From assembly GCF_000739015.1 (NCBI RefSeq), contig NZ_JPUG01000071.1, positions 20,029 to 84,028 of the forward strand: DNA of 64,000 bases, given 5' to 3'. Positions 59,072-64,000 of the stretch are shown in pieces. The position numbers and the translations under genes were made by a program. Origin of the DNA: Microvirga sp. BSC39 (GTDB lineage Bacteria; Pseudomonadota; Alphaproteobacteria; Rhizobiales; Beijerinckiaceae). Every line of letters begins with the position of its first letter. Within the stretch, counting starts at the first letter, position 1. The notes beneath the pieces were generated by a model. That model searched no databases. It had not been told where the DNA came from and saw only the letters and a program-made list of their open reading frames with translations.

Positions 59072-61282
59072 TCAGTTGAGAACATTGGTACCTCTTAGCC
59101 CGCCGATGATTTCATTCGCCGACTCGGCTCCCTTGCGCAGGAACACCGCGGGCCTGCCCAGGGGCGCAGGCGCCCGAGTCCACTCACCGGCCTTGCCCGC
59201 ACCAGCACCCGTCCAGAGATCGGTCCACTCCGCACCCTTCGGCCAGTAGACCTCCACCGATGTGGCGCCCTTGTCCACGACCGGTGCAATCATGAGGTCA
59301 GGGCCAAGCAGGTACTGATACCGTAGGCCGTAGGTATTGCGGTCATTGGGATAGTGGAGGAAGAGGTGACGGGTCAGCGGATAACCATGCGCCGCCGCTG
59401 CCGCGACATGGCGCTTGCGATAGGCCGCCAGTCCCTTGTAGACCCTAGCAAAACGTGCAGTGTGCGCCAGCAGTTCCGGAGTTGAATCGACCTGGGCCGC
59501 GATTGCCGGAATGAGACCTTCATGGCTGCGCAGGACGGCCGTGAAGGCGTTCAGCTCGCTCCACCGCATCAGCAGCTCCGGCGAGCGTGCGATGATCGGG
59601 ATTTCCCGCCCGGCGACATCGAACTTGAAGGCGCTGTAGCCGCCGGTGTCGCTGTGGATCAGGCTGGCTCCCGACATACCTCCAGACAGCATACCGACAA
59701 CGGCGGTCTTGATGCCGTCGTACTCGCTCCAGTTCTGGATCTGGTCACCGAGCCAGAAGAGCGTCGCCGCGCCCGGGCTTCGCGTAAAGCCTGAGCGGTC
59801 AAAGAACACGATGTCGTCGCCCCGCCCTGCCTCCTCGATTGCGTCGCGGGCGACGCGCGCCCATTCCTGGGCGTACCGGTTGTGCCAGACCGCCGGATCG
59901 GCGCCGTTATGGAGCTTGCCGTTGAAGGGTAGCGCCTCACCGAAGTCGTTCATCCATCCCGAGGCACCTGCCTTCTCGATCATCTCCTTCTTCATCACGC
60001 CCTTGATCCAGGCGCGGGCCTCAGGGTTGCTCAGGTCGACAAGCGCTGCGGAGAAGGTGGTGTTCCGGTTGAGGAATGGCGTCCCGTCTTCCTTCCGGAC
60101 GAGGTATCCCCGGGTGAGAGCCTCCGTGTAGAGGCTGTTATGGCCCTCCTCTGTCGACAGGAAGGGGTTGATGTAGGTCAGCATGCGCGCGCCCTGGCGT
60201 TCGAGGTCAGCAACGAGTTGCTTCCAGCCTGGATAGTAGGTCTCGTCGAGCTGCCAATTCCACCAGAGCTGTCGGCCGGTGGAGGTCACGCGCACCCCTG
60301 GCCAATCCTGGAGCCAAACGCCAGCGAGCGGAATGCCGGCCTTGTTCACCGTGTCAATCTTGCCGCGCACCACCTCGGTGCCGCCCTGTGTTCCGAGGAT
60401 GAGACCCTCATGGATCCAGTCTGGCAGGATACGCATGCGGCCAGCGTACTCGGCGAACGCCTCGATCAGCTCGAGCGGTGTTTGTCCATAGAGGATGCGG
60501 CCAGTCATAGTCGCGGCCCAGACCTTGATCGCGATCTGGTCGGGCTGACGCATGTCGAAGGTGCTGTATTCGGTGTTCTCCAGGAAGAGCGAGCGCAGAC
60601 GGCTCGTCAGGTAATGGGGAGCCGGGGCTTCGGTGACGAAGGGAGTGCCGCCGCCCCGATTGGCCATATGGTCGATGATCTCGGTCAGAATCGGCTGCCC
60701 ACGCCCGACACCGTGCTCCTGCACCAGGATGGGTAGGACAAAGCCCTTCTGATTGAAATGAGTGAGCTGCTGGCCAAAGCCGAAGACGGCCTCATCGGCG
60801 ACCGATCCAGTAACGAGCCGGATGCGGTTCACGTCTGCCGCATCCACGGTGATGATGAAGCGTAGGTGAGCGGTGGACACCGGCTCGAAGGCTAGCTGGT
60901 AACCGATGGTTCGGGCGGCCCCTCTAAGCTTTCCTGTCACCAACGCTGTATTACCATCGACCGCGATGGTCTCAATTGTGGGCTGCGTGAAGGAGGTCGA
61001 TACGGCATCGATAATCTCGAAGGATCCTTCCGGTGTGCCAAATTCGCGGATGTCTGCGGTGGCAATTTCGGCGGTCAGGAAGTCACCATCGGCCACGGTG
61101 TCCCAGATGACCCGGTCTGGTGCATTCTTGTGCGCGACCTGCAAGCCTGTTGCTGTCCGGGTGAGAAGGAAGCTGCCGAGCGAATGCATCTCGACGGCCG
61201 AGGCTTGCGCAGCGACGGCGTTGGGCAATGTGGTCACGGCAAGCGCACCCGCACCTATCGTGAGGAAATCACGACGCTTCAT
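59072..61282 (-). CDS. Tat-exported GH31 alpha-glycosidase, sulfoquinovosidase-like
   Basis: The 736-residue enzyme has a twin-arginine signal (KRRDFLTIGAGALAVTTLP). The GH31 barrel shows QDWPGVR near residue 328, WMNDFGEALPFNG with the nucleophile Asp near 443, WLGDQIQNW with the acid/base Asp and IHSDTGGYS with Tyr. These blocks follow E. coli YihQ sulfoquinovosidase closely. YihQ uses Arg and Trp three residues apart after QDW for sulfonate binding; here the equivalent is GRQLWWNW, where Trp is kept and Arg is one place earlier with Gln at the Arg site. The substrate is therefore uncertain: sulfoquinovoside or another glucoside. It acts in the periplasm. Confidence 0.85.
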   Translation of the reverse strand: MKRRDFLTIGAGALAVTTLPNAVAAQASAVEMHSLGSFLLTRTATGLQVAHKNAPDRVIWDTVADGDFLTAEIATADIREFGTPEGSFEIIDAVSTSFTQPTIETIAVDGNTALVTGKLRGAARTIGYQLAFEPVSTAHLRFIITVDAADVNRIRLVTGSVADEAVFGFGQQLTHFNQKGFVLPILVQEHGVGRGQPILTEIIDHMANRGGGTPFVTEAPAPHYLTSRLRSLFLENTEYSTFDMRQPDQIAIKVWAATMTGRILYGQTPLELIEAFAEYAGRMRILPDWIHEGLILGTQGGTEVVRGKIDTVNKAGIPLAGVWLQDWPGVRVTSTGRQLWWNWQLDETYYPGWKQLVADLERQGARMLTYINPFLSTEEGHNSLYTEALTRGYLVRKEDGTPFLNRNTTFSAALVDLSNPEARAWIKGVMKKEMIEKAGASGWMNDFGEALPFNGKLHNGADPAVWHNRYAQEWARVARDAIEEAGRGDDIVFFDRSGFTRSPGAATLFWLGDQIQNWSEYDGIKTAVVGMLSGGMSGASLIHSDTGGYSAFKFDVAGREIPIIARSPELLMRWSELNAFTAVLRSHEGLIPAIAAQVDSTPELLAHTARFARVYKGLAAYRKRHVAAAAAHGYPLTRHLFLHYPNDRNTYGLRYQYLLGPDLMIAPVVDKGATSVEVYWPKGAEWTDLWTGAGAGKAGEWTRAPAPLGRPAVFLRKGAESANEIIGGLRGTNVLN

Positions 61283-61609
61283 GCGATATCCTTTCTCAGG
61301 TCTTCAGGCAGCCACTATCTCACGTGTCGAACTCCCAAGGAATGACTGCATCGGGTCAAACAATCCGGTTCCGACGTCGCAATGAATGTCGGTTTTTACG
61401 CGCTGAAGCGGACCAAGCTCTTCGGTCCGGGGAGTGCCAGGACCAGACCTTTGCACGACGTCTAAAGGTGACGAGCACGTAGTCTAGGCGCCAATCGCAT
61501 CTATCCAAAAATCGGTCATATGGATTGGCGAGGACCTGCTCGGAGGTGCTCCCACAAGCCTGAGAAGGACGTGGGTGTCAGGAACAAAGCCGAGACCACT
61601 TTGGTGGCG
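61283..61609. other. 327-bp gap between two minus-strand genes
   Basis: No supported gene is seen. It likely holds the promoter of the GH31 gene. Confidence 0.5.
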
Positions 61610-61774
61610 CTACAAACGGACTAAATTGTACGTCAACATGGCGAGGATCACGGACGCAAGCGCGGTAAGCCAGATCACGCTGTAGCGAGGCGTCCGCCCG
61701 TGCTGCGCCAGCCGAGCCTCAATGCTTTCCAACTTCTGCATCTTCGCAGACAGTTTACGGTCGTAGGTGCTCAT
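61610..61774 (-). CDS. 54-residue single-span membrane protein
   Basis: A short frame from ATG 61774 to TAG 61610-61612 encodes an N-terminal charged helix (KLSAKMQKLESIEARLAQH), likely a coiled coil, followed by one membrane span (YSVIWLTALASVILAMLTYNL). The amphipathic helix plus span design is that of real small membrane proteins. There is no clear ribosome-binding site, and a strong AT-rich stretch (TGTAATCGATTAC) lies upstream. Confidence 0.5.
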   Translation of the reverse strand: MSTYDRKLSAKMQKLESIEARLAQHGRTPRYSVIWLTALASVILAMLTYNLVRL

Positions 61775-61979
61775 CTTATATTTGTAATCGATTACATCAC
61801 CGTTGTCCTTGCAATCTTGCAGACCTTGCTTTCCAAAAGGCCGCCGGCCGATTAATGCGATCTCCTGAGAAGGCGGCCATGAGTGCGCGGAATGCGGAAG
61901 GAAGGGACGAGGCAGGAAGCGCTTGTAATCCGGTTGATCTCACCCATAAATGCTCCGCGTAACGAGTGCCAAGCGGATC

Positions 61980-62195
61980 ATGAAGACAGCATCAGAGTAC
62001 AGACAACACGCGCGAGAGTGCCGAGCACTCGCCCAACAGGTGCCAGCGGGGGAGCAGCGCGTTCAGCTTCTGGAGATGGCCAGAACCTGGGATAATCTAG
62101 CCGCGGATCGCGAAAAGCTGGTCCGTAATCATCCTGAACTCGACACCTCGAAGGAGCCCGCCTGCGGCTCAAGCGACGCCGAAGTTACCGACTGA
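61980..62195 (+). CDS. Small conserved hypothetical protein of rhizobial type
   Basis: From ATG 61980 the 71-residue protein reads MKTASEYRQHARECRALAQQ with EQRVQLLEMARTWDNLAADR, a helical pair seen in many short Hyphomicrobiales proteins of unknown function. It has no signal or domain. A longer frame from 61950 is possible. Confidence 0.65.
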   Translation: MKTASEYRQHARECRALAQQVPAGEQRVQLLEMARTWDNLAADREKLVRNHPELDTSKEPACGSSDAEVTD

Positions 62196-62404
62196 GGCGA
62201 CGCAGCGGCGTGAGACAGTTGAGGCAGGAAGCCCCAGCCAGCCCTGAACCCTCAGGGAAGCTCATGAGTAGAAATCACCAGGGAAGAAACAGAGCACTGC
62301 TGATGCACTGACTGCGCGCCACTCCATCGCACCAGCCCCTTCCTGCTGTCAGATGAACGTTGGCTGGGGTTTGCGGCACTGCTCATCCCGATGTGGGGCA
62401 TTCC

Positions 62405-63097
62405 CTAGCGCTGGGTGATTTGCCGCGGCGTGGCATGATCGATGTGGATCACACCGTTGTTGCCATAGCTGTTGATTCCGGCGACCTCCGGCCGGGTGCG
62501 CAGGTATGCGACAACGGCCTGCTTGTTGCCTTGGACCTTGAAGTCTACCGCCTGGCAGGCGCCATGCAGCTTGTGACGCACGTTGCCGCGGCTGTGGTTG
62601 TCAGTGTGCAATACGGTCGTGGACACCAGCGCCACCGGTCCAAAGTGCGCCTCAACGTCTTTCAGTACGGAGCGCAGGCCAGCGGGCAGGCAGTCGGTTG
62701 GCGCTGCGGGTGCTCCGCCAGACGCCACTTGAGCAACAGGAGCAGATTCCGACACCAGTTTAGCCGGGGTGGCTGTGCTCGCCGTCTGCTCCGGGCTTGG
62801 CAGCGGCGGCGGATCCACCCACACGCGGCGGGGGCTGGAGGGGTTCGCCGCAACAGCATTTGGCTTGATGAACTTGCCTGGGTTGGCCTGCGGCACCGCT
62901 GAAGCCTGCACGGTCTCCCGCTCTGCGTGGGCGGCAGCGGTCTGGAGGAACAAGGCTCCTCCACTCACCGCTGTGCCCAGCAACAGTAAGGCGCTGAGAA
63001 CACGAGCAGCGGTCTCGACCCTGTCCGGCGGCTCCGGAGGTCTGAAGTAGTTCGCAGGTCGACGTGTGCGGTTGCGCATGGTGAGGATCCGGTTCAT
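62405..63097 (-). CDS. Membrane-anchored M15-type (YcbK-like) peptidase
   Basis: The 230-residue protein has one N-terminal span (VLSALLLLGTAVSGGALFL), a Pro/Ala-rich linker and a C-terminal domain with the Zn-site pattern RHKLHGACQAVDFKV and VIHIDHA (His, Asp, His). This is the M15_3/YcbK branch of D,D- or L,D-carboxypeptidases that trim peptidoglycan. GAGGTGA lies before ATG 63097. It starts 9 bp after the exported small protein at 63107. Confidence 0.8.
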   Translation of the reverse strand: MNRILTMRNRTRRPANYFRPPEPPDRVETAARVLSALLLLGTAVSGGALFLQTAAAHAERETVQASAVPQANPGKFIKPNAVAANPSSPRRVWVDPPPLPSPEQTASTATPAKLVSESAPVAQVASGGAPAAPTDCLPAGLRSVLKDVEAHFGPVALVSTTVLHTDNHSRGNVRHKLHGACQAVDFKVQGNKQAVVAYLRTRPEVAGINSYGNNGVIHIDHATPRQITQR

Positions 63098-63106
63098 CGC
63101 ATCACC

Positions 63107-63379
63107 TCAGTCGCATTCATGCACGATGCGGGACACGACCTTGCCCTGAGGCGTGCGATGCTTCTGCACTTCGAGGTAGCAGTTCTCGGCCAACGCGAGG
63201 CCCTGCACATCTTGCAGGCTCTCCTCGCCGTCATGGTTCTCCACGGCAGCCATCTGCATCGATGCCTCAGGTTTGGCACCCGTCTGAGGCGCTGCAAGAG
63301 CTGCGTGGCTGATCAGGAATGCGACACCGATGGTCAAAACAGCGACGCCTCTCAGGAAGGGAGCGGGGATGCGGGTCAT
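63107..63379 (-). CDS. Small exported protein upstream of the M15 peptidase
   Basis: The 90-residue protein has a signal peptide (IPAPFLRGVAVLTIGVAFLISHAALA) and two Cys near the end (AENCYLEV and VHECD) that may form a disulfide. It shares a transcript with the peptidase downstream, so an envelope role is likely. No family is recognised. Confidence 0.65.
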   Translation of the reverse strand: MTRIPAPFLRGVAVLTIGVAFLISHAALAAPQTGAKPEASMQMAAVENHDGEESLQDVQGLALAENCYLEVQKHRTPQGKVVSRIVHECD

Positions 63380-63521
63380 GGCAGGCTCTCAGGAAGCTGG
63401 GGTGGAGGCCTGCCCTGGTGTGCAGGTTCAAATTCATTACCGAGCAATTGAATGACGCGCAACTATACTAACGGGCTATTCAGTGGTACGCTAACGAACA
63501 TCATTGCTCCAGGAGTACACC

Positions 63522-63992
63522 TTGGCCAAACCGCAGCCGCTTGACCTTGCCACCCTTGAAGATGGCCTTAAGCTCGACCGGCAGCTTTGTTTTGCCGCCT
63601 ATTCCCTGTCGCAGGCCTTCAACCGCGTGTACAAGCCGGGGCTGGACCAGGTCGGCCTCACCTACCCGCAGTACCTTGTGCTGCTGGTGCTTTGGGAGCA
63701 GGACGACCAGATGATGAAGCACATTGGCGAGCGGCTTCATCTCGACTCAGGCACGTTGACCCCGCTGTTGAAGCGACTGGAAGCTGCCGGCATCGTGCGC
63801 CGCCAGCGGGATCCTGAGGATGAGCGACAAGTGCGGATCATTCTCACGCCTAAGGGTCACAGCCTGAAGGAGCAGGCCGCCAAGGCGCGGCACAACGTGG
63901 TCTGCGCCAGTGGCCGCTCAGCCCAGGAGATCCAGGCGCTCAGGGATGAACTCATCCGACTGCGCGACAGCCTCAACAGCTTTCTAGAATAG
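63522..63992 (+). CDS. MarR-family regulator, OhrR-like
   Basis: The start is TTG 63522 (CCAGGAG six bases ahead), giving 156 residues. The protein has a reactive Cys in LDRQLCFAAYSLSQAF, as in the organic-peroxide sensor OhrR, and the MarR wHTH (HIGERLHLDSGTLTPLLKRLEAAGIV, RRQRDPEDERQVRI). OhrR normally sits beside ohr; none is seen here as the window ends at 64000. Confidence 0.88.
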   Translation: MAKPQPLDLATLEDGLKLDRQLCFAAYSLSQAFNRVYKPGLDQVGLTYPQYLVLLVLWEQDDQMMKHIGERLHLDSGTLTPLLKRLEAAGIVRRQRDPEDERQVRIILTPKGHSLKEQAAKARHNVVCASGRSAQEIQALRDELIRLRDSLNSFLE

Positions 63993-64000
63993 TCTTCCGC

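Noticed and set aside
1..64000. CRISPR array, rRNA or tRNA gene
   Set aside because: I saw no regularly spaced direct repeats, rRNA segments or tRNA cloverleaf patterns while reading; a covariance-model search would be needed to be certain.

Overview
The window looks like a high-GC alphaproteobacterial (Hyphomicrobiales) accessory region. The signs are rhizobial/Methylobacteriaceae-style gene content: fused DctQM TRAP permeases, LysR/IclR/LacI-controlled catabolic operons, TPP riboswitches with SD-linked hairpins, a Ugp-like ABC transporter, and three different IS6-family elements. The genus (for example Microvirga-like) is inferred from gene flavour and was not tested.

Layout. 1-966: a partial IS6-family element abutting an IS110 transposase tail. 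1582-8083: three small regulator/enzyme groups (LysR, wrbA and an MFS exporter; a decayed MFS gene and a YggS/PROSC gene; LysR, an SDR and a tautomerase). 8343-13398: an overlapping operon of a Ugp-like sugar/phosphodiester ABC transporter plus a metallophosphoesterase. 13948-19469: a divergent thiamine locus, with thiC on one side and thiM-thiE-thiD plus an orphan TRAP binding protein on the other. Each side has its own promoter and TPP riboswitch. 19699-20523: an IS6 copy with near-perfect 8-bp target repeats and a frameshifted transposase.

20572-39996 is the metabolic heart of the window. First comes an acid-sugar module: a DUF1537 kinase, a RuBisCO-like protein, a VOC protein and a TRAP transporter with a LacI regulator. 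Then comes an 11-gene minus-strand operon starting with a second, paralogous TRAP transporter and continuing with thiolase, acyl-CoA ligase, SDR, gamma-carbonic-anhydrase-like protein, two single-domain PCC/DUF296 proteins, SDR, alpha/beta hydrolase and a double PCC/DUF296 protein. It is controlled by a divergent IclR regulator. This operon is the best candidate for an undescribed system. PCC/DUF296 domains occur four times, once as a fused pair and once as the same pair split into two overlapping genes.

40006-44829 carries a cluster of exported or predicted nucleases and a trypsin-like protease. 44980-50823 has decayed genes, another broken IS6 copy, a LysE exporter, a perfect 37-nt palindrome and a set of small membrane/exported proteins. 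51138-57082 holds a PfkB kinase with GntR regulator, an Lrp regulator, and a giant kinase-M23-aminotransferase fusion. 57513-58889 is a decayed IS1182-like transposase. 59072-63992 has a Tat-exported GH31 enzyme resembling sulfoquinovosidases, small proteins, an M15-type peptidase and an OhrR/MarR regulator. I saw no rRNA, tRNA or CRISPR array.
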